The translations under genes were made by a program, and so were the position numbers. Shown here one piece after another: positions 47,770 through 57,552 of a stretch of 64,000 bases of DNA (within the stretch, counting starts at the first letter, position 1; each line of letters begins with the position of its first letter). The notes beneath the pieces are model-generated. The model saw only the letters and a list, made by a program, of their open reading frames with translations, was not told the origin of the DNA and made no database searches. Origin of the DNA: JAFAXD01 sp051985675 (GTDB lineage: Bacteria > Pseudomonadota > Alphaproteobacteria > Rhizobiales > Xanthobacteraceae); the NCBI GenBank assembly GCA_051985675.1, contig JBPYFJ010000152.1:1-64000 (forward strand). The letters run 5' to 3'.

Positions 47770-47876
47770 TCCGCCGAACGGTGCGCGGCTCGCCGATTAA
47801 AATCGTGCGCTCAATCAAGGCGCATGATCCGGCGAAGTGTGAGCGGTTCGCCGAATAAGATCATGCGCTCAATCAA
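47762..47876. repeat. Tandem GATCATGCGC palindromes
   Basis: Two imperfect units of about 57 bases, 47762-47817 and 47819-47876, each starting GCGCATGATCCG and ending near GATCATGCGCTCAATCAA, so each can fold as a hairpin. They are about 80% alike. The first overlaps the Sua5 stop codon. Single copies of this palindrome are common in Rhizobiales intergenic DNA (recalled); a tandem pair is less usual. Confidence 0.75.
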
Positions 47877-47895
47877 TGTGTGATAAAGGGCAGCC

Positions 47896-49329
47896 ATGAC
47901 GATCTCATCCATCCGCACCCCGCGCGCTGTCGTCTCGCCTGACGTTATCGCCCGGCTGACCGGGATTGTCGGGGCGAAGAACGCGATCACCGACCCGGCC
48001 GAGCAGGAAGGCTATCTGGTCGAGGAGCGCGGTCTCTATCGCGGCAACACACCGCTCGTGTTGCGTCCAGGCTCGGTCGCCGAAGTGGCCGCTATCCTGC
48101 GGCTCGCCAATGAGACCAAAACGCCGATCGTGCCGCAGGGCGGCAATACCGGGCTGGTCGGCGGGCAGGTGCCGCACGGCGGCGAAGTCTTGCTGTCGCT
48201 GCGACGGCTCGATCGCATTCGCGAGGTCGACGCGACCTCGAGCACGATGACCTGCGAGGCCGGCGTCGTACTGGCCAAGGCGCAGGCGGCAGCAGCCGAC
48301 GTCGACCGGCTGTTTCCGCTCTCGCTGGGGGCCGAAGGCAGTTGCACCATCGGCGGCAATCTTGCGACCAACGCCGGCGGTACCGGCGCCCTTGCCTACG
48401 GGGTCGCGCGCGACCTTGTGCTGGGTTTGGAAGTCGTGCTGGCCGACGGCCACGTTTGGCATGGGCTCAACAAGCTCAAGAAGGACAACACCGGCTACGA
48501 TCTCAAGCACCTGTTCATTGGGTCCGAGGGGACGCTCGGCGTCATTACGGCGGCGGTGCTGAAGCTGTTTCCACGCCCGCGCGCGCTCGAAACCGCGTTC
48601 ATCGGGCTGCCTTCGCCGCGCGCCGCGATCGCGCTGCTCAATCTGGTGCAGGAGCGCACCGGCGGGGCCGCGACGAGTTTTGAGCTGATTAAGGCGCTCG
48701 CGCTCGAACTGGCGCTGCGGCACGGGCACGGCGTACGCGATCCGCTGCCGAGCAAACACGCCTGGTACGTGCTGCTCCAGCTCTCCTCGCAAGCCGATGG
48801 GCTGCGCGCCGTGATGGAGGACGTGCTTGCGGCCGCCGCCGAGCGCGGCCTGATCGAAGACGCAACCATCGCGGAGAGCCTCGATCAGGCAAAAGCGTTC
48901 TGGCGCATCCGCGAAATCCTGCCCGAGGTGCAGAAGCCGGAAGGCGGCTCCGTCAAGCACGACGTGTCGGTTCCGATCGCCTTGGTCCCGGAATTTCTCG
49001 ACCAAGCGGATGCGGCGGTCGAGAAGCTGATTCCGGGCGCGCGCCCGGTTCCGTTCGGTCATGTCGGCGACGGCAATATCCACTACAACGTCAGCCAGCC
49101 GGTGGGCGCCGACAAGGAGGCGTTCCTCGCGCGCTGGTATGAGGTCAATGAGGTTGTCGATGACGTCGTGGCGAAACTTGCCGGCTCGATTTCCGCCGAG
49201 CACGGCATCGGCGTGATGAAGCGTGACCTGCTGCCGGGCGTAAAAGATGCGGTTGCGCTCAACCTCATGCGCACGCTCAAGCGCACGCTCGATCCCAACA
49301 AGATCCTCAATCCGGGAAAAGTCGTGTAG
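47896..49329 (+). CDS. FAD-linked 2-hydroxyacid dehydrogenase (D2HGDH/GlcD-like)
   Basis: A 477-residue flavoprotein of the VAO/FAD-oxidase C family. VPQGGNTGLVGGQVPHGGEV is the FAD pyrophosphate-binding stretch, GAEGSCTIGGNLATNAGGTG follows, and HVGDGNIHYNVSQPVGAD is the metal/substrate motif in the C-domain, resembling D-2-hydroxyglutarate or D-lactate dehydrogenase. No signal peptide. GGGCAG precedes the ATG. The exact hydroxyacid cannot be told. Confidence 0.9.
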   Translation: MTISSIRTPRAVVSPDVIARLTGIVGAKNAITDPAEQEGYLVEERGLYRGNTPLVLRPGSVAEVAAILRLANETKTPIVPQGGNTGLVGGQVPHGGEVLLSLRRLDRIREVDATSSTMTCEAGVVLAKAQAAAADVDRLFPLSLGAEGSCTIGGNLATNAGGTGALAYGVARDLVLGLEVVLADGHVWHGLNKLKKDNTGYDLKHLFIGSEGTLGVITAAVLKLFPRPRALETAFIGLPSPRAAIALLNLVQERTGGAATSFELIKALALELALRHGHGVRDPLPSKHAWYVLLQLSSQADGLRAVMEDVLAAAAERGLIEDATIAESLDQAKAFWRIREILPEVQKPEGGSVKHDVSVPIALVPEFLDQADAAVEKLIPGARPVPFGHVGDGNIHYNVSQPVGADKEAFLARWYEVNEVVDDVVAKLAGSISAEHGIGVMKRDLLPGVKDAVALNLMRTLKRTLDPNKILNPGKVV

Positions 49330-49330
49330 C

Positions 49331-49705
49331 TCAGGCGAGCTTCGTCACCTGCACGCGGGTGCCGGCTTTGATCGCTTTCAGGCCTTTCACATCAGCCAGC
49401 GCGCGCGCAAACACGTTGCAGGGGCTCGCCAGCCGCGTTTCGGTGCCACGCGAAATCGGGGTGCGGCCGAATCCGATCGCCAGCGCCGGCCCCTCGGGCC
49501 AATAGGCGATCTCGCCCGGCGCGACGACGTCGCGCGCCGTGGCCTCACGCACGGCGGTGATCGGCACGTCGAAGTAGATCTCCTCGCCCCACGTGAGCAC
49601 GACCGAGGAGAGCGGCAGCGCCGCCAGCACGGCCTTGGCGGTCGGTGTGTCAAGCAGCTCGGCATCGAGCGTAACGCTACCGAAGTCGAAACGAATGCGG
49701 GTCAT
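49331..49705 (-). CDS. Cyclophilin-like fold protein
   Basis: A 124-residue protein with the TM1367-type cyclophilin-like fold: ELLDTPTAKAVLAALPLSS, GEEIYFDVPI, and AYWPEGPALAIGFGRTPIS. No function is established for the group, and it lacks prolyl-isomerase residues. It ends 1 base from the dehydrogenase stop, convergent. Confidence 0.8.
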   Translation of the reverse strand: MTRIRFDFGSVTLDAELLDTPTAKAVLAALPLSSVVLTWGEEIYFDVPITAVREATARDVVAPGEIAYWPEGPALAIGFGRTPISRGTETRLASPCNVFARALADVKGLKAIKAGTRVQVTKLA

Positions 49706-49977
49706 GGACCTCCACGGCTGAACTGCGGCACAAGGCGATTTAGCAAGATTTCCCGGCTCGGCCTGTTAAGGACATCACAGCGCCAAAAGCGCCGCGCTCG
49801 CACGCGGCCCGCAACGACCATGATGTCGGTGAATGCAAAGAGGCGAGATGAACAATCGCGCTCGCGCGCCGCATGCCACCAGCCAACACGACAGCCGTCG
49901 TGCTCCCCATGTCCCCACCCCATTGCCCAATGTGGACGCTAACCGCGCCGCGCCGCGGCGTCCATCAACCAGAGCGA

Positions 49978-50247
49978 TCAGTGCAGCCGGAACACGCCAT
50001 CAACAGCGCGAATTTCCGCCGGAGCGATCAAGCCGCGATGGCAAACCCTGACCGAATACAGCCGCCCCTCAAGCTTGGTCTGCCAGAATTGCAGGAAACG
50101 CTGCAGCTCCGGGAAATCCGGGCAAAGATCGTAGTCCTGCCAGACATAGGACTGGAGCAGCCAGGGGTGGTCGGGTCGCCGATAGAGGATTTCGGCGGTT
50201 GCCAAGCCGTAACCCTCCATCTGTCGTTTGAAGTCTGCGGTGATCAT
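49978..50247 (-). CDS. usg: Usg family protein
   Basis: An 89-residue protein of the Usg family (SDF DUF), recognised by TAEILYRRPDHPWLLQSYVW and QDYDLCPDFPELQRFLQFW. Its role is unknown. It lies upstream of groESL on the opposite strand, as often seen in Alphaproteobacteria. The 272-base gap on its 3' side holds no clear gene. Confidence 0.87.
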   Translation of the reverse strand: MITADFKRQMEGYGLATAEILYRRPDHPWLLQSYVWQDYDLCPDFPELQRFLQFWQTKLEGRLYSVRVCHRGLIAPAEIRAVDGVFRLH

Positions 50248-50592
50248 TCGGCTTGCCTCGATTCGTGACGATTTAAGTCTCCCTGCGCCGGTTGGTTCAT
50301 GGCAAGCCCAAAAAGTAAATTAATTGTGTAATATCAAGGCATTAGCAGCATAGAGTCAGGACTGCTGACAGAGCCGGAGCGCAACCCGCGATCATCCCAG
50401 CGGGAAGATTATACCGACATTCCAAGCACTTAACATTTGCTAGCACTCCCAATTCTTGAGTGCTAAAAAACCTGGGCGCGCCTCTTGCGGAGAAAAAATC
50501 CCCCAACTATGTCGCGCGCAAGCGGCCAACGGGGAGTTTCCATCGCGGGGCCGCCAATTCGGAATCGTAGTCAGATTATTAAGGAGGATCCC
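50248..50592. other. groESL regulatory region
   Basis: 345 bases between usg and groES. It holds the CIRCE element at 50440-50466 and the groES leader. An AT-rich stretch (about 50301-50335) lies near the usg promoter side. No gene seen. Confidence 0.6.
50440..50466. promoter_or_regulatory. CIRCE element (HrcA operator)
   Basis: TAGCACTC (50441-50448), nine bases, GAGTGCTA (50458-50465) match the CIRCE inverted repeat bound by the HrcA repressor. The outermost base pair is C/A instead of T/A. It lies 126 bases before groES, so groESL is expected to be heat-inducible by HrcA release. Confidence 0.93.
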
Positions 50593-50907
50593 ATGAAGTT
50601 CCGCCCGCTTCACGACCGTGTCGTCGTCAAGCGCATCGAAGCCGAAGAGAAGACCGCCGGCGGCATCATCATTCCCGACACGGCGAAGGAAAAACCCCAG
50701 CAGGGCGAGGTCGTCTCAGTCGGCCCCGGAGGCCGCGATGAGGCCGGCAAGCTCATCCCAATCGACGTGAAGCCCGGCAACCGCGTGCTGTTCGGCAAGT
50801 GGTCGGGGACCGAGGTCAAGCTCGACGGTGTCGAATACCTGATCATGAAGGAAAGCGACATCATGGGCGTGCTCGAGGACAGCGTCGCCAAGAAGAAGGC
50901 CGCCTGA
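50593..50907 (+). CDS. groES: Co-chaperonin GroES
   Basis: A 104-residue 10-kDa chaperonin lid. MKFRPLHDRVVVKRIEAEEK begins it and the mobile loop EEKTAGGIIIPDTAKEKPQ is present. AAGGAGGA lies 4 bases before the ATG at 50593, which decides it over a longer frame. groEL follows after a 153-base gap, with the CIRCE element upstream. Confidence 0.98.
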   Translation: MKFRPLHDRVVVKRIEAEEKTAGGIIIPDTAKEKPQQGEVVSVGPGGRDEAGKLIPIDVKPGNRVLFGKWSGTEVKLDGVEYLIMKESDIMGVLEDSVAKKKAA

Positions 50908-51060
50908 TCCCAAAAGAACTTTCTCATCCTGAGAAACCGGCGCCCGGCCGGAACCGCAAAGGACGAGATCATTGAGCAAACGGCCCTCGACCTGTGAGAC
51001 GCCGGCTTTGCTCGCTCCTCGGACGAGGAAACCACCCAACCGTTTCGGAGAAATCATCCA

Positions 51061-52692
<1,632 letters not shown>

Positions 52693-52777
52693 TCCAGTCC
52701 TCGCAAGCAAAGCCAATGACGAGGGCGCGGCGCAAGCCGCGCCCTTTGTTTTGGGGCGCGAGATCCGATTTGCCAGT

Positions 52778-52888
52778 GTGGCGGATTTCAAGTTCCTATC
52801 ACGTCGGACACGAAGAGATTCGCGCTTCCGAACTTGCAAAAGTGCCCGCCGCAAAGGGATACAAGCGTCGGAAGCGGGACACTAGCCG
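52778..52888. repeat. Rearranged remnant of CTAGTGCC repeat, copy C
   Basis: Read on the minus strand it begins CTAGTGTCCCGCTTCCGA (from about 52886) and ends with GGAACTTGAAATCCGCC, matching the two outer parts of copy B at 53564-53731 in opposite orientation. The central spacer is lost. It lies between groEL and the cyclic-nucleotide-binding gene. Confidence 0.65.
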
Positions 52889-52910
52889 GCGAGACGGCCC
52901 GGAGCGCGAC

Positions 52911-53567
52911 ATGCAAGCGATCGCTGACGTCAAGTTGTGGCAGGTATTGGCCTATTCCGGTATCGCCCTCACAGTCGTGCAGATGTGGATGAAGACCATG
53001 ATCCCACTGCGCCTGCTCGCCATCAGCACGAACGTCCTGTTTCTCGCGTACGCATCGCTCGAAGCGGTGTGGGTTACGATAGTGCTCAATTGCATCCTGC
53101 TGCCGCTCAATCTCTACCGATTGCAGGAGATGCGAAATCTGATCCGCAAGGTCGACCGCGCGCGCGGCCGGGAGATCGACATGACTTGGTTGCGACCGTT
53201 CATGTCGCGCCGGCGCATCAAGACGGGCGAAGTCCTGTTTCGGAAAGGCGATGTGGCGGAGGCGATGTATCTTGTCGACTCCGGCCACTTTGTCCTGAGC
53301 GAGACCGGCATGGACGTACCGTCCGGAACCGTGGTCGGCGAGCTTGGCCTGCTCTCACCGGACGGCCGCCGGACGCAAACGCTCGTCTGCCAGGAGGCCG
53401 GCAACGTCCAGTCGCTGAGCTATGATCGGTTTGAGGAGCTTTATTTTCAAAACCCGGAGTTCGGGCTCAGCTTTCTCAAGCTGACCAGCCGCCGGCTGTT
53501 TCAAAACATCGCGCGCCTGGAGCAGGAGCTCGCGGCGCGCACCAACCCGGTCCCCTCGAGCGCCTAG
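52911..53567 (+). CDS. Three-helix membrane protein with cyclic-nucleotide-binding domain
   Basis: A 218-residue protein. Three hydrophobic helices (about residues 9-27, 31-50, 52-70) are followed by a cNMP-binding domain from about 95: RRIKTGEVLFRKGDVAEAMY, then the phosphate cassette VVGELGLLSPDGRRTQTL with Glu144 and Arg153/154 in place for ligand binding. There is no HTH after it, so it is not a transcription factor. The layout, three helices then cNMP domain, recalls Popeye-domain proteins. Its TAG stop lies in the left end of repeat copy B. An ATG at 52911 starts it; a longer frame was rejected. Confidence 0.8.
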   Translation: MQAIADVKLWQVLAYSGIALTVVQMWMKTMIPLRLLAISTNVLFLAYASLEAVWVTIVLNCILLPLNLYRLQEMRNLIRKVDRARGREIDMTWLRPFMSRRRIKTGEVLFRKGDVAEAMYLVDSGHFVLSETGMDVPSGTVVGELGLLSPDGRRTQTLVCQEAGNVQSLSYDRFEELYFQNPEFGLSFLKLTSRRLFQNIARLEQELAARTNPVPSSA

Positions 53568-53731
53568 TGCCCGCTTCCGAAGTTCGTGATACATCGCGGC
53601 ACCGTCTGACACGAACTTCGGAAGCAAAGGGGCACTAGCAGATATTATGATTCTAGTGCCGCTTTTCGATTTGACGTTCCTTCACGAGTTTGCCGCCACC
53701 GCTGTAGGAACTTCAAATCGGCGGCACTAGT
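53564..53731. repeat. Double-hairpin CTAGTGCC repeat, copy B
   Basis: Symmetrical unit: CTAGTGCC (53564-53571), hairpin 53573-53588/53610-53625, GGCACTAG (53632-53639), a short spacer with TATGATT, CTAGTGCC, hairpin about 53666-53681/53706-53719, and GGCACTAG (53723-53730). Both halves are closed by the same 8-bp end. It matches copy A (1457-1619) in design. It begins inside the stop codon of the upstream membrane gene. Confidence 0.85.
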
Positions 53732-53787
53732 GTCCGGCTGATCGAGCTCCTATCTTTGGCGAAGCAGCGACCAGGTTGGGGACCATC

Positions 53788-54591
53788 ATGGCGGCAAAGA
53801 GCGGCGCGATCCGGGTCGGCATCGGCGGCTGGACGTTCGAGCCTTGGCGCGGCGTCTTCTACCCGAAGGGTTTGCCGCAATCGCAGGAACTAGCCTACGC
53901 GAGCAAGCATCTGACCTCGATCGAGATCAACGGCACCTATTACGGAACGCAGAAACCGGAGAGCTTTCGCAAATGGGCGCATGAATCGCCCGATGGTTTT
54001 GTGTTCTCGGTCAAGGGTCCGCGCTATGCCACCAACAGGAAGGTGCTGAGCGAGGCCGGCGATTCAATCAAGTGGTTCTTCAATTCCGGCGTGCTCGAAC
54101 TCGGGCCGAAATTGGGCCCGGTGCTCTGGCAGTTTGCGCCGACCAAGAAGTTCGACGAAGCCGATTTCGGCGGCTTTCTGGGGCTGCTGCCGCATTCGAT
54201 CGACGGGGTGCGCATCCGGCATGTGGTCGAGGTCCGCCATGACAGCTTTCGCACCCCGGCTTTCGTCGATCTGTTGCGCAAATTTTCCGTGCCGGTGGTG
54301 TTCGCCGAACACGCCAAATACCCAGGGATCGCCGATCTTGCCGGCGATTTCGTCTACGCGCGGCTGCAGAAGGGCGATGACAAGATCGAGACCGCCTACC
54401 CGTTGAAGGAGATCGACGCCTGGACGGCGCGCGCGAAAACCTGGGCCAAGGGCAGCGAACCCGACGATCTGCCGCGCGTCGCCAAGGGCTCGCCCGGGAA
54501 AGCGCCGCGCGATGTGTTCGTCTACTTCATCCACGAGGGCAAGATCCGCGCGCCAGCCGCCGCCATGACGATGATCGAGCGGCTGGCCTGA
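53788..54591 (+). CDS. DUF72 domain-containing protein
   Basis: A 267-residue TIM-barrel DUF72 protein (RVGIGGWTFEPWRGVFYPKG, LTSIEINGTYYGTQKPE, VEVRHDSF, YARLQKG). Function is not established. The ATG at 53788 has GGGGA six bases before it; a TTG at 53776 is an alternative. The DUF488 gene starts in its stop codon, as DUF72-DUF488 pairs often do. Confidence 0.9.
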   Translation: MAAKSGAIRVGIGGWTFEPWRGVFYPKGLPQSQELAYASKHLTSIEINGTYYGTQKPESFRKWAHESPDGFVFSVKGPRYATNRKVLSEAGDSIKWFFNSGVLELGPKLGPVLWQFAPTKKFDEADFGGFLGLLPHSIDGVRIRHVVEVRHDSFRTPAFVDLLRKFSVPVVFAEHAKYPGIADLAGDFVYARLQKGDDKIETAYPLKEIDAWTARAKTWAKGSEPDDLPRVAKGSPGKAPRDVFVYFIHEGKIRAPAAAMTMIERLA

Positions 54592-55052
54592 TGGCCACAA
54601 TGCCGCCGCTGTTCACCATCGGCTACGAGCAGACGCCGGCGGCTGCCGTCCTCGATGAACTCGCCAGCGCAAAGGTTGAACTACTCGTCGACGTACGCGC
54701 GGTTGCGGGCTCGCGCCGGCCCGGTTTCTCAAAGCGGCAACTCGCCGCCGGGCTCAACGAGCGCGGAATCCGGTACGTGCACCTGCGCCGCCTCGGCACG
54801 CCCAAGGAAGGCCGCCTGGCCGCCCGCCGTGGCGATCTCGCCAGGCTGTTCGACGTCTATCAGAAGCACCTCGCGACGCCGCAGGCGCGTGAAGAGCTTG
54901 ACGAGCTCAGCGCGCTGGCCCGCTCGGGCACGCGGCTGTGTCTTCTGTGCTACGAGCGCGATCACCGGCACTGCCACCGGCAGTGGATCGCCGAGCTTGT
55001 TCACGAGCGCACCGGCGCCGAGGTAGAACATCTCAGCGCAGCGCCGATCTGA
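54591..55052 (+). CDS. DUF488 family protein
   Basis: A 153-residue protein (FTIGYEQTPAAAVLDELASA, VDVRAVAGSRRPGFSKRQL, LLCYERDHRHCHR). The conserved Cys and His residues of the last motif suggest a redox or metal site; function unknown. The ATG shares its A with the DUF72 TGA stop, so the two are translationally coupled. Confidence 0.9.
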   Translation: MATMPPLFTIGYEQTPAAAVLDELASAKVELLVDVRAVAGSRRPGFSKRQLAAGLNERGIRYVHLRRLGTPKEGRLAARRGDLARLFDVYQKHLATPQAREELDELSALARSGTRLCLLCYERDHRHCHRQWIAELVHERTGAEVEHLSAAPI

Positions 55053-55058
55053 CGCTTG

Positions 55059-56303
55059 CTATTCCGCCGGCGCAACCGCCGCTGCCCGCGCGCGCCGGCC
55101 CTCGGCGCCCGCTACAAGCGCGGTGATGCCGAGCGAATTGATCGCAAAGATCCCGGCGATGATGGCGGTCACGAACAGCACGAGATCCGCCCCGCCACGA
55201 TCCCACAGTCGGCCGATCACCCAGACGGCCGGACCCGCGGTGGTGAAGATCAGGAAGAACCGCATGGCGTAGACGCGGCCGCGCCAGGCTGCCGGCGTAT
55301 AGCGTGCGAGCACGATGTCGCCGACGGTGACCTGTCCGTAGATCGACGCGACCGCCAGCGCGAGCGCCGGAATGAGCCGCCACCCGGTGAGATGCGTCAC
55401 CAGCAACATCGCCACCAGCTGGGTGACGGCAATGCCTGACATCACGAGGTGCGGCTGGATGCGCTCGACCAGGCGCCCCATCGACAATTGCGCCATCGCA
55501 CCGCACAGAAACACCGCGGTCGCAATGCTGCCGACGAGTTCGAGCGAAACGTCGTGGCCTATGCGCGCGTCCACGATCTTGGGCAGCGTGATGGTCAGCG
55601 CGTTGAACACGAGGCCGGAGAACAGCGCGAGCACCATGAACAGCGCGACGACCGTGATCGTCAGCCGGCGATCGAGCACCACGTCGTGCACGGTCGGCGG
55701 CAGTGTACGCCTGCGGCCCTCGTCGGGGACCAGCCAGACATAGGCGATCCCGCTCACGATGAACACGGCCGCCGGGATGAAGAACGCCGCGCGCCAGCCG
55801 ATCTGGGTGACGAGCAGCGCGGTGATGCCGCTTGCAATCGACACGCCGACATTTCCGAAGACGCCGTTCCACGACATGGTACGGGCGCGGTTGACCGCCG
55901 TGTCGATCAGCATCGGCAGACCGACCGGATGGTAGATCGCGGCGAACACGCCGACGGCACAGAGCGCGATTGCGAGCACGGTGAAGTTCGGCGCCCATCC
56001 GACGGCGGCGGCGGCAATGCCGGTGCCGAAGAAATAGATCGCCATCATGTTGCGGCGGCTCCAGTGATCCGCGATCCAGCCGCATGGCAACGCGAGGAGG
56101 CCGAACACCGTGAACGCCGCGGTCGACAACATCAACAGGTCGCCGTAGGGCCGGTTGTAAACCGCCTCAAGCCCGAGCACGACGGTTGGATAGATCAGCA
56201 GGACATAATGATCGAGGAGATGCCCCCAATTCAGAAAGCCGATGGTGCGGCCGCGATGGCGGGCTTGTTCTTCGGGCGAAAGCGGTTTTGCGGTCGACGA
56301 CAT
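55059..56303 (-). CDS. MFS transporter
   Basis: A 414-residue major facilitator with about twelve hydrophobic helices. The N-terminal GFLNWGHLLDHYVLLIYPTV and the loop IADHWSRRNMM (motif A-like) fit the efflux-type subfamily that includes fosmidomycin-resistance-like transporters. The start MSSTAKPLS at 56303 has GGAAAG upstream; an earlier ATG at 56327 is possible. It lies 106 bases downstream of the ABC permease on the same strand and may belong to the same unit or have its own promoter. Substrate unknown. Confidence 0.88.
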   Translation of the reverse strand: MSSTAKPLSPEEQARHRGRTIGFLNWGHLLDHYVLLIYPTVVLGLEAVYNRPYGDLLMLSTAAFTVFGLLALPCGWIADHWSRRNMMAIYFFGTGIAAAAVGWAPNFTVLAIALCAVGVFAAIYHPVGLPMLIDTAVNRARTMSWNGVFGNVGVSIASGITALLVTQIGWRAAFFIPAAVFIVSGIAYVWLVPDEGRRRTLPPTVHDVVLDRRLTITVVALFMVLALFSGLVFNALTITLPKIVDARIGHDVSLELVGSIATAVFLCGAMAQLSMGRLVERIQPHLVMSGIAVTQLVAMLLVTHLTGWRLIPALALAVASIYGQVTVGDIVLARYTPAAWRGRVYAMRFFLIFTTAGPAVWVIGRLWDRGGADLVLFVTAIIAGIFAINSLGITALVAGAEGRRARAAAVAPAE

Positions 56304-56409
56304 TGTGAATCTTTCCGACAGTGCCATTACCTATAGCCCGGCACATCCGCCCTCTTCTATGCGAATTTTGCAGATCGGAGCTATCCGCGCGTGGATTGCG
56401 AATCCGCGC

Positions 56410-57552
56410 TTAATCCAGTGTTCGGCGAAACCGCATGACCGCGATCGCCATCGCGACCAGCATCAGGGCCGTGAGCACAAGCGCGTCGTAGCGCAAATCG
56501 GCAAGGCCCGAGCCCTTGAGCATGATGGCGCGCACGATGCGCAAGTAGTGCGTGAGCGGCAGGCTCTCGCCGATCCAGCGCGCCCACGCCGGCATTCCGG
56601 CGAACGGAAACATGAAGCCGGACAGCAGAATGTTGGGCAAAAAGAACATCATCGACATCTGCATCGCCTGCAGCTGGTTCTGCGCGATGGTCGAGAACGT
56701 ATAGCCGATCGACAGATTGGCGGTGATGAACAGCGTCGAGAGCGCCGCCAAAAGGATGATGCTGCCGAACACCGGGACCCCGAAGATTCCAACCCCGAGG
56801 CCGATGATCAGCGCGGCCTGAACGAAGCCGACCAGCACGTAGGGGATGATCTTGCCGAGCATCACCTCGACGGGCGTGATCGGCATCGCCAGCAGATTTT
56901 CCATGGTGCCGCGCTCGATCTCGCGCGTCACCGAGAGCGCAGTGAAGATCAGCATGGTCATGGTCAGGATCGTTCCGACCAGGCCCGGGACGATGTTGAG
57001 CGCGGTCGAGGCTGCCGGATTGTAGCGGGCGTGCGCGCGGATCTCGAAAGCACCGGCGGACTGATCCGGTATGGCGTGGTCGTTGACGAGTGCCGTCTGC
57101 ACGATCGCGCCGAGTGAGGCCAGCGCGGTGCTCGACGCCACCGGATCGGTGGCGTCGGCGGCGAACAGTAGCGCCGGACGATCGCCGCGGCGCAGCGCGC
57201 GCTCGAATTCGGCCGGCACTTCGACACCGAACAGCACGGTGCCTGACTTGAGCAGCTGGTCGAATTCGGCCGCGTCGCGCGCCTGGCGGACGACCCGGAA
57301 ATAGGCGGTGTTCTCGATCGCCTTGAGGATCGAGCGCCCGACGTCGCTCTGCTCCTGCAGCAGCACGACGGTCGGCATATGGCGCGGCGTCGTGTTGATC
57401 GCATAGCCGAACAACAGGAGCTGCATGATCGGGATCATGACGATCATTGCAAAGGACACACGGTCGCGCCGCAGCTGGATGAATTCCTTGATCAGCATAG
57501 CGGCGGTGCGGCGCCAGAAGTCCGCGGATGGTATGACGTGCGCGAAGCTCAT
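56410..57552 (-). CDS. ABC-2 type transporter permease
   Basis: A 380-residue permease: one N-terminal helix (about 30-50), a large extracytoplasmic domain, and five helices in the C-half ending FMFPFAGMPAWARWIGESLP. It matches the YhhJ/YbhR family. It overlaps the ATPase gene by 4 bases. Only one permease is present, so it would act as a homodimer. Confidence 0.92.
   Translation of the reverse strand: MSFAHVIPSADFWRRTAAMLIKEFIQLRRDRVSFAMIVMIPIMQLLLFGYAINTTPRHMPTVVLLQEQSDVGRSILKAIENTAYFRVVRQARDAAEFDQLLKSGTVLFGVEVPAEFERALRRGDRPALLFAADATDPVASSTALASLGAIVQTALVNDHAIPDQSAGAFEIRAHARYNPAASTALNIVPGLVGTILTMTMLIFTALSVTREIERGTMENLLAMPITPVEVMLGKIIPYVLVGFVQAALIIGLGVGIFGVPVFGSIILLAALSTLFITANLSIGYTFSTIAQNQLQAMQMSMMFFLPNILLSGFMFPFAGMPAWARWIGESLPLTHYLRIVRAIMLKGSGLADLRYDALVLTALMLVAMAIAVMRFRRTLD

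Noticed and set aside
47762..47876. Tandem repeat considered as a CRISPR array
   Set aside because: Only two units, each itself palindromic, no spacers, and no cas genes.
49706..49977. Possible small genes in the gap between the cyclophilin-like gene and usg
   Set aside because: Frames on both strands lack starts with ribosome sites and match nothing.
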